Assembly (NCBI RefSeq): GCF_030053155.1
Contig: NZ_CP125640.1
Span: 2,927,501 to 2,991,500 of the forward strand
DNA from: Rhizobium sp. BT03
Lineage (GTDB): Bacteria; Pseudomonadota; Alphaproteobacteria; Rhizobiales; Rhizobiaceae
Length of the DNA stretch: 64,000 nt
Direction of reading: 5' to 3'
The notes under the pieces are model-generated. The model ran no database searches. It had not been told where the DNA came from and saw nothing but the letters and a program-made list of their open reading frames with translations. Position 1 is the stretch's first letter; each line of letters opens with the position of its first letter. The position numbers and the translations under genes were made by a program. Below are positions 1 to 9,812 of the stretch, in pieces.

Positions 1-320
1 AGCAAGGCCTTGCGCCGGCCCTTCTCGATTCCATCTATAGCGCGGCGCGATCTTTCAGATCGGCTTTCCACGCTTCAGGTCTTTGGTTTCCAATGTCGTT
101 GTCGCAAAATCGCTGCACAGTTTTGCGCGACATGCCGTGTAGTGACGCGCGGGCAAAATGATGCTAAAGGGCGCGCCAACAGCGGATAGATCGCGATCAG
201 TCGCCGTTCCGCCATTCAATTTTTGCCGATCTGCCGTCATGCGCCCGCAAGTCTTCCGGTCCACCCTGAAGCGTGCGGGCTCGCAGGGGCAGGACATGTT
301 TGAATTCGGGATGAATGCCT
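1..320. other. Upstream region of rlmN without a recognisable gene
   Basis: I see no convincing coding sequence before rlmN. The short open frames here overlap one another on both strands and resemble no family I know. The stretch holds one copy of the palindromic intergenic repeat (93-133) and presumably the rlmN promoter, although no clear -35/-10 pair could be picked by eye. The gene to the left lies outside the window. Confidence 0.5.
93..133. repeat. Palindromic intergenic repeat, copy A
   Basis: Outer arms ATGTCG (93-98) and CGACAT (128-133) enclose a core with GCAAAA, then CGCTGCACA, then TTTTGC. The inner GCAAAA and TTTTGC also pair, so a hairpin can form. Related copies sit at 47108-47152, 53063-53107 and 54333-54374, all between genes. 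Short palindromic repeats of this kind are typical of rhizobial intergenic DNA; I cannot assign a family name with certainty. Confidence 0.65.
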
Positions 321-1547
321 ATGTCCGTTGTGGATGCGATCGTTGTTAGCAAGCCGCAGGCGCGCACGTCCGCCAGCCTGGAAAAGCCGTCTTTGATCGG
401 GCTGTCGCGCGAGGAGATGGGGGCGGCGCTCCGGGAAAGGGGCGTGGCCGAGAAGCAGATCAAGATGCGCGTCGCGCAGCTCTGGAACTGGATCTATGTG
501 CGCGGCGTCTCCGATTTCGACCATATGACGAATGTCGCCAAGGACATGCGCGAAATGCTGAAGCAGCATTTCACCATCGCGCGTCCAGAGATCGTCGAAG
601 AGCAGGTCTCGAACGACGGCACGCGCAAATGGCTGCTGCGTTTTCCCCCGCGGGGCGCCGGCCGCCCGGTCGAGATCGAAGCCGTCTATATCCCGGAAGA
701 GGGCCGCGGCACGCTCTGCATCTCCAGCCAGGTCGGCTGCACGCTGACCTGTTCTTTCTGTCACACCGGCACGCAACGCCTGGTGCGCAACCTGACGGCG
801 GAAGAGATCCTCTCGCAGCTGCTGCTTGCCCGCGACCGGCTCGGCGACTTCCCGGATCGGGAAGCGCCGCAGGGCACGATCATGCCTGCCGAGGGCCGCA
901 AGGTCAGCAATATCGTCATGATGGGCATGGGCGAGCCGCTCTATAATTTCGATGCCGTCAAGCAGGCATTGCTGATCGCCACGGATGGCGACGGCCTGTC
1001 GCTCTCCAGGCGCCGGGTGACGCTGTCCACCTCCGGCGTCGTGCCGGAGATCTTCCGCACCGGCGAGGAGATCGGTGTGATGCTGGCGATCTCGCTGCAT
1101 GCGGTGCGCGACGACCTGCGCGACATTCTGGTGCCGATCAACAAGAAGTACCCGCTGAAGGAACTGATCGAGGCGTGCAAGGCCTATCCCGGCCTTTCCA
1201 ATGCGCGGCGCATCACCTTCGAATATGTGATGCTGAAGGATGTCAACGACAGCCTTGAGGACGCCAAGGGGCTGATCAAGCTCCTGAAGGGCGTGCCGGC
1301 GAAGATCAACCTCATTCCGTTCAATCCCTGGCCGGGCACCAATTACCAGTGTTCCGACTGGGAGCAGATCGAGAAGTTCGCCGATTTCATCAATTCGGCC
1401 GGTTACGCCTCGCCGATCCGCACGCCGCGTGGCCGCGATATTCTTGCCGCCTGCGGCCAGCTGAAATCGGAATCCGAGCGCATGCGCAAGACCGAGCGCC
1501 TGGCCTTCGAGGCGATGATGATCGCCAATCACGGCGCCGACGACTGA
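321..1547 (+). CDS. rlmN: Dual-specificity 23S rRNA/tRNA adenine-C2 methyltransferase RlmN
   Basis: This radical SAM enzyme methylates C2 of A2503 in 23S rRNA and of A37 in some tRNAs. The sequence has the radical SAM cluster motif CxxxCxxC (CTLTCSFC, about residues 140-147), followed by HTGTQ, the GMGEP motif, and [15 protein letters not shown], all typical of RlmN. Its length of 408 residues is normal for alphaproteobacterial members. The ATG at 321 is preferred because GGGA at 308-311 is well spaced from it; an in-frame ATG at 315 would be too close. The gene appears monocistronic, with the ABC transporter starting 93 bases downstream behind its own ribosome binding site. Confidence 0.95.
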   Translation: MSVVDAIVVSKPQARTSASLEKPSLIGLSREEMGAALRERGVAEKQIKMRVAQLWNWIYVRGVSDFDHMTNVAKDMREMLKQHFTIARPEIVEEQVSNDGTRKWLLRFPPRGAGRPVEIEAVYIPEEGRGTLCISSQVGCTLTCSFCHTGTQRLVRNLTAEEILSQLLLARDRLGDFPDREAPQGTIMPAEGRKVSNIVMMGMGEPLYNFDAVKQALLIATDGDGLSLSRRRVTLSTSGVVPEIFRTGEEIGVMLAISLHAVRDDLRDILVPINKKYPLKELIEACKAYPGLSNARRITFEYVMLKDVNDSLEDAKGLIKLLKGVPAKINLIPFNPWPGTNYQCSDWEQIEKFADFINSAGYASPIRTPRGRDILAACGQLKSESERMRKTERLAFEAMMIANHGADD

Positions 1548-1640
1548 TCAGCAAGTTTGATCCTCGCTACAATTCTCCTGCATTGATTTAAGCATGCGCT
1601 TTTCCTAATAGTGCCGCCAAAATCATTCAGGAGGATACAA

Positions 1641-2594
1641 ATGCGCCCGATTCTGCTCGCTCTTGCCGCCAGTTTGGCCCTTTCCCTACCCGCAAAGGCT
1701 GACAACGTCACGGTCGCCGTGACGGCGATCGTCGAGCATCCGGCGCTGGATGCGGCCCGCAAGGGCGTTCTCGATGCGCTGACGGCCGCCGGCTACAAAG
1801 AGGGCGAGAACCTGAAATTCGTGTTCGAGTCGGCGCAAGGCAATCCGGCGACGGCAGCTCAGATCGCCCGCCAGTTCGCCGGCGACGAGCCTGATGTCAT
1901 CGTGCCGATCTCCACGCCCTCGGCCCAGGCGGTCGTCTCATCGACACGCGACATTCCGGTCGTCTTCACCGCCGTCTCCGATCCGCTCGGCGCCCAGCTC
2001 GTCAAGAACATGGACAAGCCCGGCGGCAACGTCACCGGCCTGTCCGACATGTCGCCGGTCGCCGAACACTTGGGGCTGATCAAGGAAATCCTGCCTGACG
2101 TGAAAACCATCGGCTATCTCTACAACTCGGGCGAAGCGAATTCCGTTTCGCTGCTCGCCGTCTTGAAGGCCGAAGCCGAAAAGGCCGGGCTGAAGGTTGT
2201 GGAATCGGCCGCCACCAAATCGGCCGAGGTCCAGGGTGCTGCCCGCGCCCTGGTCGGGCGTGCCGATGCGATCTACATCCCGACCGACAACACGATCATC
2301 TCGGCGCTCGAAGGCGCCGTCGCGGTTGCCGAAGAGAGCAAGCTGCCGCTCTTCACCGCCGACACGGATTCGGTTTCGCGCGGTTCGGTCGCCGCTCTCG
2401 GCTTCAACTATTATGATGTCGGCAAGCAGACGGGCGACATCGTCGTGCGGGTGCTGAAGGGCGAAAACCCCGGCGATATCGCGGTCAAGACCGCTGCCGG
2501 CAGCGATCTGGTCGTCAACAAGGCGGCCGCGGCCAAGATGGGCGTCACCCTGCCCGAGAGCGTGCTTTCCCGCGCCAACAAGGTCATCGAATAA
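1641..2594 (+). CDS. ABC transporter periplasmic substrate-binding protein (TrpX/COG2984-like)
   Basis: A 317-residue exported binding protein with a signal peptide (MRPILLALAASLALSLPAKA, cleaved near residue 20). It matches the family of binding proteins linked to TrpX-type importers: features include GYKEGENLKF, a QIARQF segment, and VFTAVSDPLGAQLV. The start at 1641 is fixed by an AGGAGG at 1629-1634 and by the signal peptide; a longer frame exists upstream but lacks these. It is followed by the permease and ATPase genes, so it delivers ligand to that importer. The substrate cannot be told from the sequence; aromatic amino acids are known for some relatives. Confidence 0.85.
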   Translation: MRPILLALAASLALSLPAKADNVTVAVTAIVEHPALDAARKGVLDALTAAGYKEGENLKFVFESAQGNPATAAQIARQFAGDEPDVIVPISTPSAQAVVSSTRDIPVVFTAVSDPLGAQLVKNMDKPGGNVTGLSDMSPVAEHLGLIKEILPDVKTIGYLYNSGEANSVSLLAVLKAEAEKAGLKVVESAATKSAEVQGAARALVGRADAIYIPTDNTIISALEGAVAVAEESKLPLFTADTDSVSRGSVAALGFNYYDVGKQTGDIVVRVLKGENPGDIAVKTAAGSDLVVNKAAAAKMGVTLPESVLSRANKVIE

Positions 2595-2675
2595 ACAACG
2601 CGGCCGCCGCCGCCGGTCAAGTTTTACAGCCGCTTTCGTTTCATACGAGGGCGGCTGATGCTATTGGAAGCCTGA

Positions 2676-3602
2676 ATGTTTCGCAGGCGTGCGGAACGGA
2701 AACGGAAAAAGGGGCTGAAAGCCTTGAGCCAAATCGCATTCTGGGGGGCCGTCGAACTCGGACTGGTCTATTCCTTCGTCGCCCTTGGCGTCTATCTCGC
2801 CTTCCGCATTCTCGACTTTCCCGATCTGACGGTCGACGGCTCCTTTCCGCTCGGCGCGGCAGTGACCGCCGTGCTGATCATTGCCGGTGTCAATGCCTGG
2901 CTTGCGGCGGTGGTCGCCATGGCCGCCGGTGCCGGCGCGGGCATGGTGACGGCGCTGCTCAACGTGCGATTCAAGATCCTCAACCTGCTCGCTTCGATCC
3001 TGACGATGATCGCGCTGTTTTCCGTCAATCTGCGCGTGATGGGCAAACCCAATGTCGCCCTCATCAATGCCGATACGATGATCAGCCCGTTCTTCGGCCA
3101 CGGCCTGCGCGACTTCTATGTACGGCCGCTCTTCGTCGGCGTTCTCGTGATCGTCGCCCTCGTCCTGGTCTGGCGCTTCCTCGAAAGCGACGCCGGGCTG
3201 GCGATGCGGGCGACCGGCGCCAATGCGCGGATGGCGCGGGCCCAGGGCGTCGATACCAGCCGGCAGATCTATCTCGGCATGGCGATCTCGAATGCGCTGG
3301 TGGCGTTCGGCGGCGCACTGTTTGCCCAGACCAACGGCTTTGCCGACGTCACCTCGGGCGTCGGCACGATCGTCGTCGGTCTGGCGGCCGTCATCATCGG
3401 CGAGACATTGCTTGGTCGCCGCGGCCTGCTGATCGCGCTTGTCGGCTGCGTGCTCGGCTCGATCCTCTATCGCATCGCGATCCAGCTGGCGCTGTCGAGC
3501 GACATCATCGGCTTGCAGGCCTCCGACCTCAATTTCGTGACGGCGGTACTGGTCACCGTGGCGCTCATCCTTCCCCGTCTTCGCGGAGGTGCCGCATCGT
3601 GA
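2676..3602 (+). CDS. ABC transporter permease (COG4120-like)
   Basis: Inner-membrane permease with about eight to nine hydrophobic segments, starting with GLVYSFVALGVYLAFRILDF. It has the FPDLTVDGSFPLGAA and TGANARMARAQGVD features of permeases paired with the TrpX-like binding proteins. The annotated ATG at 2676 has GGAAG in front; a TTG at 2724, after AAGGGG, is an equally possible start that would drop a basic 16-residue leader. The 3' end overlaps the ATPase start by four bases (GTGA), showing translational coupling. Confidence 0.85.
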   Translation: MFRRRAERKRKKGLKALSQIAFWGAVELGLVYSFVALGVYLAFRILDFPDLTVDGSFPLGAAVTAVLIIAGVNAWLAAVVAMAAGAGAGMVTALLNVRFKILNLLASILTMIALFSVNLRVMGKPNVALINADTMISPFFGHGLRDFYVRPLFVGVLVIVALVLVWRFLESDAGLAMRATGANARMARAQGVDTSRQIYLGMAISNALVAFGGALFAQTNGFADVTSGVGTIVVGLAAVIIGETLLGRRGLLIALVGCVLGSILYRIAIQLALSSDIIGLQASDLNFVTAVLVTVALILPRLRGGAAS

Positions 3603-4393
3603 TCAGCGTCAAGGACATCAAGGTCGTTTTCGGGCGCGGCACGCCGCTGCAGAAACAGGCGCTGAACGGCGTCAACCTGACCATCGAGCAAGGCTCCTTC
3701 GTCACCGTCATCGGCTCCAACGGCGCCGGCAAATCGACTTTGCTCGGCGTGCTCGCCGGCGACGTCCTGCCGAGCGAGGGCCAGGTGCTGATCGGCAAGA
3801 ACGAGGTGACGCGCAAGTCGACCGCATCACGCGCCGGTCTGGTGGCCCGCGTCTTCCAGGATCCGCTGACGGGAAGCTGCGGTTCGCTGTCGATCGAGGA
3901 AAATCTTGCTCTGGCAGCGCGGCGCGGCGAGAGGCGCGGACTTGCGCCGGCGCTCGGCGGCAAGAGGCGCGATTATTTCAAGGAGCGGATCGCCGAACTC
4001 AATCTCGGGCTGGAAAACCGGCTGAAGGACCGCATGGATCTGCTCTCGGGTGGGCAGCGTCAGGCGGTTTCGCTCGTCATGGCAACGCTTGCGGGGTCCG
4101 AGGTGCTGCTGCTCGACGAACATACCGCGGCGCTCGATCCTGGGATGGCGGAGTTCGTGATGAACCTCACGCAGAAGATTGTTGCCGAGCGCAAGCTGAC
4201 GACGATGATGGTGACGCACTCGATGCGCCAGGCGCTGGACTATGGCCACCGCACGATCATGCTGCATGGCGGCGAGATCGTTCTCGATGTCGCCGGCGAC
4301 AACAGAAAGAACCTGCAGGTCGAGGACCTGATCGCCATGTTCCGCAAGATGCGCGGCCAGACGCTCGACGACGATGCTTTGCTGATCGGATAA
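3599..4393 (+). CDS. ABC transporter ATP-binding protein (COG1101-like)
   Basis: 264-residue ABC ATPase. Walker A is GSNGAGKST (about residues 38-46), the signature is LSGGQRQA, Walker B is EVLLLDEHTAALDP, and the switch His follows in MVTHSM. It energises the importer formed with the two upstream genes. The GTG start lies inside the permease stop (GTGA overlap). The signature is canonical and no catalytic residue is missing. The gene ends 16 bases before the convergent LysE-type gene, with no terminator visible in the gap. Confidence 0.9.
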   Translation: MISVKDIKVVFGRGTPLQKQALNGVNLTIEQGSFVTVIGSNGAGKSTLLGVLAGDVLPSEGQVLIGKNEVTRKSTASRAGLVARVFQDPLTGSCGSLSIEENLALAARRGERRGLAPALGGKRRDYFKERIAELNLGLENRLKDRMDLLSGGQRQAVSLVMATLAGSEVLLLDEHTAALDPGMAEFVMNLTQKIVAERKLTTMMVTHSMRQALDYGHRTIMLHGGEIVLDVAGDNRKNLQVEDLIAMFRKMRGQTLDDDALLIG

Positions 4394-4409
4394 ACCGACA
4401 GCGTGCTGA

Positions 4410-5051
4410 TCATCTGGCCTGCGTGAGCAGGATCTTCGCGGCGAAGATCGAGAAGACGCCAGCGAAGGTATAGTCGATCCCGCGCAGCACCTTCCTGTTG
4501 TTCTGCAGCCAGGAGGCCAGCCAGTCGGCGGCAAGAATCACGCCGGCATTGACGGGCATGCCGATCAGGATGAAGCAAAGCCCGAGGAAAAGCAGCTTCT
4601 GCGTGACGGCGGGATCGCCGGCGCTGACGAATTGCGGCAGGAAGGTCATGAAGAAGATGATGACCTTGGGGTTCAGAAGATTGACCCAGAAGCCCGACGA
4701 GATGTTCGCAAGAGCGGTGCCCTTCTGCGCCTCGACCTTGGCGACGGTCAGCTTCGAGCCGAAGCGGATCGCCTGCACCGCGAGCCAGAGCAGATAAGCG
4801 GCGCCGCCGGTCTTCAGGATCAGGAAGGCGGTCGGCGAGGCGGTGATCAGCGCCGAAATGCCGAAAGCGACCAGCATGGTGTGAACGACGATGCCGAGGC
4901 TGGTGCCGACAACGACGAAGAGCGCGGCATTCTTGCCCTGGGCAAGCGCGCGGCTGATCGACAGCGTCATGTCGGGGCCGGGGGTCGCTGCGAGCAGCAG
5001 CGTGGCGGCGGCAAAGCCGAGCAGCGTCGGCAGGCTGGGCAGGAAATCCAT
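4410..5051 (-). CDS. LysE/RhtB family amino acid exporter
   Basis: 213 residues with about six membrane segments and the family signature ATPGPDMTLSISRALAQGKNAAL near residues 22-44, as well as GFWVNLLNPKVIIFFMTFLPQF. Members export amino acids or related metabolites across the inner membrane; the substrate is not predictable here. It lies downstream of an SDR gene on the same strand, with an 11-bp inverted repeat just before its Shine-Dalgarno. It is one of three LysE-type genes in the window (others at 14511 and 49217). Confidence 0.88.
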   Translation of the reverse strand: MDFLPSLPTLLGFAAATLLLAATPGPDMTLSISRALAQGKNAALFVVVGTSLGIVVHTMLVAFGISALITASPTAFLILKTGGAAYLLWLAVQAIRFGSKLTVAKVEAQKGTALANISSGFWVNLLNPKVIIFFMTFLPQFVSAGDPAVTQKLLFLGLCFILIGMPVNAGVILAADWLASWLQNNRKVLRGIDYTFAGVFSIFAAKILLTQAR

Positions 5052-5060
5052 GGCACGCTC

Positions 5061-5101
5061 CGAAAGCCGGAAAGACCTGACGATCTCTTATCCGGCTTTC
5101 G
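5061..5101. repeat. Perfect 11-bp inverted repeat upstream of the LysE-type gene
   Basis: CGAAAGCCGGA (5061-5071) pairs with TCCGGCTTTCG (5091-5101) across a 19-base loop. On the minus strand the second arm runs into the ribosome binding site CGGAG of the LysE-type gene. It could terminate or process the message after the SDR gene, or modulate access to the start of the exporter. There is no T-run on the minus strand, so it is not a standard intrinsic terminator. Confidence 0.55.
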
Positions 5102-5135
5102 GAAAATTACCAATCAAAGCTTCTGATGCCAGCGA

Positions 5136-5987
5136 TTACTTCTGTTCAAGGAAATCCTTGAACTTGTCGGCGTAGTCCTTGTGCCAGCGCGACAGCGGCG
5201 GACGATTCTCGATGATGTCGCCGGCCGCCCAGGCCATCCGGCGTTCGTCGACCGGCCGGGCAACGTCGTTGTCGGGGCAGAGGATATAGAAATCGCCGCG
5301 CCCGAGGCTCTCGATCATGAAATCGACCGTCTGCTCCGGTGTCCAGGCGCCAGCCGGCTTTTCCGCGCGGTCGCCCTTGGTAAGCCCGGTGAAGACGAAG
5401 CCGGGGATCAGAAGATGGGCCGAGATCTTGCCGCCGTCGATGTTGCGAAGCTCATGCTCGAGCGCTTCGGTAAACACCTTCACGCCCGATTTGGAGATGT
5501 TGTAGGCCGGATTGCCGGGCGGCGTGGTGATGCCCTGCTTGGAGCCGGTGTTGATGATGAGGCCGGGCTCGCCGTGCGACAGCATCTTCGGGCCGAAGGT
5601 GCGCGTGCCGTTGATGACGCCCATCAGGTTGACGGCCAAGATATGGTCCCAGTTGGCCTGCGGGCTGAAGATCGAGGTTTCCGGGCCGATGCCGGCATTG
5701 TTCATCAGCACATGGACGCGGCCGAAACGCTGGAGCACGGCGCGTTCGAGCGCCTCCAGAGAGTCCCGGTTGGCGACGTCGGTCTCGACCGCCATCACAT
5801 CTTCTTCGCCGGCAATGGCCTTGAGTTCGTCGGCGGCCTCGGCCAGCCGATCGCCGCCGAGATCGGCGATGGCGACGCTCATGCCGCGGCCGGCGAAATA
5901 TTTCGCCGCAGCCAGGCCGATGCCGGACGCGCCGCCGGTGATGACGGCAACATTGGATTTTTTGAAAATGTCTTGAATATCGGTCAC
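5136..5987 (-). CDS. SDR family NAD(P)-dependent oxidoreductase
   Basis: A short-chain dehydrogenase with cofactor motif TGGASGIG near the N-terminus, the NNAG motif, and catalytic YNISK preceded by a serine (NTGSKQG). About 283 residues, a little longer than classical 250-residue SDRs. I chose the GTG at 5987 because GAGGAGGGG precedes it by a good distance; the longer frame to 6092 adds a basic stretch without a binding site. The substrate is unknown. It reads toward the LysE-type gene and diverges from argG. Confidence 0.85.
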   Translation of the reverse strand: MTDIQDIFKKSNVAVITGGASGIGLAAAKYFAGRGMSVAIADLGGDRLAEAADELKAIAGEEDVMAVETDVANRDSLEALERAVLQRFGRVHVLMNNAGIGPETSIFSPQANWDHILAVNLMGVINGTRTFGPKMLSHGEPGLIINTGSKQGITTPPGNPAYNISKSGVKVFTEALEHELRNIDGGKISAHLLIPGFVFTGLTKGDRAEKPAGAWTPEQTVDFMIESLGRGDFYILCPDNDVARPVDERRMAWAAGDIIENRPPLSRWHKDYADKFKDFLEQK

Positions 5988-6162
5988 GGGGAGCCCCTCC
6001 TCGATCATTGCTAGGACGTTGGCGAATATGGGCTCCGCTTTCGCGCTGTCAACGCTATCGCGCCGGCGGCGCCGCACTTGCCCTTGCGTCACGCGCCAAT
6101 CTCGCTAAAAGTGCCGCGACACCGGGTTTTCGCCGGCCTTTTATGCAACGGACCTCATCATC

Positions 6163-7386
<1,224 letters not shown>

Positions 7387-7413
7387 TCCCGGCTTCGCTT
7401 TCGAACTGGATAT

Positions 7414-7448
7414 GAGCCCGCCGGCATCGCCGTGCGGGCTCTTTTATT
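7414..7448 (+). terminator. Intrinsic terminator of argG
   Basis: Perfect 8-bp stem GAGCCCGC (7414-7421) and GCGGGCTC (7434-7441) with a 12-base loop, followed directly by TTTTATT. It lies 27 bases after the argG stop and separates argG from the convergent PurA-like gene. Confidence 0.85.
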
Positions 7449-7457
7449 GCCGGTGAT

Positions 7458-8669
7458 TCACGCGGCGGCTGCGTCCACACACAGCCTGACGTCACCGCGA
7501 CGCGGCCCCCAGCTTTCGGCCCAGAGCGGTAGGCCGACCAGATCGGCTATCTCGGACGCCGCTTTGGCAGGGTCAAGCCGTATCAGCTCTTCGCAATCCG
7601 TCACCGCAAAACCATCCTCGGCCTGATCGAGGCAGGTCACCGCCAGTCCGGCTCTCACCGTGATATCGTTGCGGTCCAACGTCAGATCGCGGGTGATGGC
7701 TTCACGCAACAGGCCGAGATCGAGCGGGGCGAGCCTCAGGCGCCCCTGCCATTCGTTCGGCGCGTTGGTGGGGTCGACGACAGTGACGCCGGGGAGTGCG
7801 GCAACTTCGCCCTTGAGGGGCCCTGCGCCGTGCCGGGTGGTGTAGCAGCGTGTCGCATATGTCGCGTCCAGCTCTGTGATGCCGGCCTCGGCTGAGATCG
7901 CCAGCATGTTCGCGAGCCCGGTATTGGAACGGGTGACGTGGGGAAACACGCCGCGGTCCTGATCAAGCTCCAGACCCTGTGCGGCTTCGAAGATGACGGT
8001 GCCGCGTTCGTACAGCCGCCGGTCGGGCCAGAGCGTGACGCGGTCGAGATAGGCGGCGCAATCTGCCTCGAAGCGGGCGATGGTGGTGTCGTCGGCCAGG
8101 GCGGCAGCCAGTTCCGTGGGCAAGGCGGTGATGCCGAGCGCGGCCAGCCGGAGAGGCAACCAGGCGTCGCGGATCGAAACAAGGCGGGCGTGCAGATCGG
8201 GGCGGAACAGATCCTTGGTCGAGAGGGCGAATTCCGGGCGCAGATTGCGCTCGATGGTCTCGCCGAAGCCGAGGCCGCAGCTGCCGTGACGGGCAGCGCC
8301 ACGCGCCAGCTCCAAGGCCTGGTTGATGATGACGTCGAAGGGCGTGGTGACCGGCGCCCGCGGGTCGCTGCTGATCTCGGGATTCACACCGAACTGGCCG
8401 AGATCGGCCAGTTCGTCGAGCAGCAGCATCGGATGGGCGACGAAAAAGCGGCTGAAATGCGTGGCGGCCCCGGCAAAGCTGCCCGAGCCGATATGGTGGA
8501 AGACATGACGGCATCCGGCGGGATCGACCACGGTGTGGCCGGCCTGAGCGCCGCCATTGCTGCGAACCACCACGGCCCCCGGCGCGGCTGCGGCAAGGCG
8601 ATCGACCATCAGCCCCTTGCCTTCGTCGCCATAAAGCGCGCCGATCACGGCCTGTGCTCGAGTGCTCAT
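7458..8669 (-). CDS. Divergent adenylosuccinate synthetase (PurA) paralogue
   Basis: 403 residues, shorter than the usual 425-430 of PurA. PurA joins IMP and aspartate using GTP. The phosphate loop GDEGKG (residues 14-19, catalytic Asp15) and GHT (catalytic His45) are kept, as is FHHIGSG. By eye alignment with E. coli PurA, the TTGRGIGP IMP-binding segment reads SCGLGFGE, the GTTTGR aspartate loop reads NEWQGRLR, and the guanine-recognition TKLD reads TCLD. I infer altered specificity rather than housekeeping PurA. The start at 8669 (MSTRAQ) follows GAGGAG; the TTG at 8684 is inside that site. It is likely co-transcribed with the VWA gene upstream. Confidence 0.8.
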   Translation of the reverse strand: MSTRAQAVIGALYGDEGKGLMVDRLAAAAPGAVVVRSNGGAQAGHTVVDPAGCRHVFHHIGSGSFAGAATHFSRFFVAHPMLLLDELADLGQFGVNPEISSDPRAPVTTPFDVIINQALELARGAARHGSCGLGFGETIERNLRPEFALSTKDLFRPDLHARLVSIRDAWLPLRLAALGITALPTELAAALADDTTIARFEADCAAYLDRVTLWPDRRLYERGTVIFEAAQGLELDQDRGVFPHVTRSNTGLANMLAISAEAGITELDATYATRCYTTRHGAGPLKGEVAALPGVTVVDPTNAPNEWQGRLRLAPLDLGLLREAITRDLTLDRNDITVRAGLAVTCLDQAEDGFAVTDCEELIRLDPAKAASEIADLVGLPLWAESWGPRRGDVRLCVDAAAA

Positions 8670-8690
8670 TTCTCTGCTCCTCAAATGGCT

Positions 8691-8708
8691 CCGGGCGATG
8701 GCGCCCGG
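8691..8708. repeat. Hairpin 1 in the VWA/PurA-like spacer
   Basis: CCGGGCG (8691-8697) and CGCCCGG (8702-8708) with a 4-base loop, just upstream (in gene direction) of the Shine-Dalgarno of the PurA-like gene. No T-run follows on the minus strand. Confidence 0.6.
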
Positions 8709-8732
8709 GATTTTGTTCTGGAGGGTAGGGGC

Positions 8733-8771
8733 GGAGCGGTTCCGCTGCTTATGGAAGCTCAGAACCGCTCC
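8733..8771. repeat. Hairpin 2 in the VWA/PurA-like spacer
   Basis: GGAGCGGTT (8733-8741) pairs perfectly with AACCGCTCC (8763-8771) across a 21-base loop. It is the middle one of three inverted repeats in this spacer. Confidence 0.6.
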
Positions 8772-8789
8772 AGCTTGTTGTCTTTAACT

Positions 8790-8822
8790 CCCCGGGAAAG
8801 GCGCCTCGCACCTTTCCCGGGG
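8790..8822. repeat. Hairpin 3, perfect 12-bp stem after the VWA gene
   Basis: CCCCGGGAAAGG (8790-8801) pairs with CCTTTCCCGGGG (8811-8822) across a 9-base loop, 8 bases after the VWA stop codon. It lacks a T-run on either strand, so it is more likely a message stabiliser or processing site than a terminator. Confidence 0.65.
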
Positions 8823-8830
8823 AAGCCGGA

Positions 8831-9733
8831 TCAGAAGAATGGCAGCAGGCGCCGCTTCGGGCGTTCGCCGATCGCCTTGGCGACGACCGCAGCCGCCGCA
8901 CCCGGCCAGCTGGCGGCCACCTCGCCGGCATCCCGGCCCTCGGTGATCTCGATGATCGACACCACCAGTTCGGCGATGCGCCTGTGATCATCGAGCACGA
9001 AGGTCCGGCCCGGCAGCAACGGCTGCCAGCTCGCCAGCACCCGGTCGAGCCGCGCGGCTGCATAACCCTCGCGGATGACGATGTGGAAGACCTCATAGGA
9101 TCTCTGCGCCATCGCAAGGCATTCCCGGGCGCTCAGACCGCGCGGCGGTTCGATGCCGAAGATCCGGGCGATCTGGCCGGCGGTCAGGCCGTTGTGAACC
9201 GGCTCGTCGCCGATGGTGAAGAGATAGCCTTTGCGGCCGCGCCTTTCGAACGCATCGGTCGACGTTTTGAGGGCTGCCAGAAGGTGGGCGGCGCTGTAGC
9301 TCTCGCCGTCATTGCCGCCGCCATTGCCTTCCAGCCACAAGGCGCGGATCTGGCTGGCAAGCGAGATGTCGGCCTCGAACTGGGTGGCCTGCAGCGGTGC
9401 GGTATCGGTATACGCATCTCCGATCGCCGCCACCATGATATGCGGATCGGATACCGGCCGGCGGTCATAGATTTCCGATGTCAGGGTGATGAGCCCGCCG
9501 CGCATCAGCTCGTGGGCGATCATGCCCATCGAGCCGGTCACATCCGAGGCGAGGATAATCGGCGTCGACTGCGGATTGTAGGCGCTGTCGCGGCTCTCGC
9601 GGGTGGCAAAGCGCGCCGGATCGAACCGGGGATCGATGCCGGTGGCGCCGAATACTTCCGACCGGCTGCGGCCATCCACATGGCGTGCATTGTAGGCCGC
9701 CCAGTCGGCTGTGCTGAAACGTCCCATACCCAT
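8831..9733 (-). CDS. von Willebrand factor A domain protein
   Basis: 300-residue soluble protein without a signal peptide. A VWA-like fold is indicated by ILASDVTGSMG (residues 60-70), where D64, T66 and S68 form a DxTxS variant of the metal-ion-dependent adhesion site, and by later VAAIGDAYTD and GYLFTIGDEPVH strands. VWA proteins usually mediate metal-dependent protein contacts. The ATG at 9733 follows AAAGGAG. It reads into the PurA-like gene and diverges from the NrtR-like regulator, so it is probably controlled by the palindromes at 9813-9850. The exact role is unknown. Confidence 0.75.
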   Translation of the reverse strand: MGMGRFSTADWAAYNARHVDGRSRSEVFGATGIDPRFDPARFATRESRDSAYNPQSTPIILASDVTGSMGMIAHELMRGGLITLTSEIYDRRPVSDPHIMVAAIGDAYTDTAPLQATQFEADISLASQIRALWLEGNGGGNDGESYSAAHLLAALKTSTDAFERRGRKGYLFTIGDEPVHNGLTAGQIARIFGIEPPRGLSARECLAMAQRSYEVFHIVIREGYAAARLDRVLASWQPLLPGRTFVLDDHRRIAELVVSIIEITEGRDAGEVAASWPGAAAAVVAKAIGERPKRRLLPFF

Positions 9734-9812
9734 AGCATCACTCCTTTGCTTGTTGCCTTGGCGATCAGGCCCGGGCGTCCCGCCCGCTGCCTTCGTTATC
9801 CATCATATAGAC

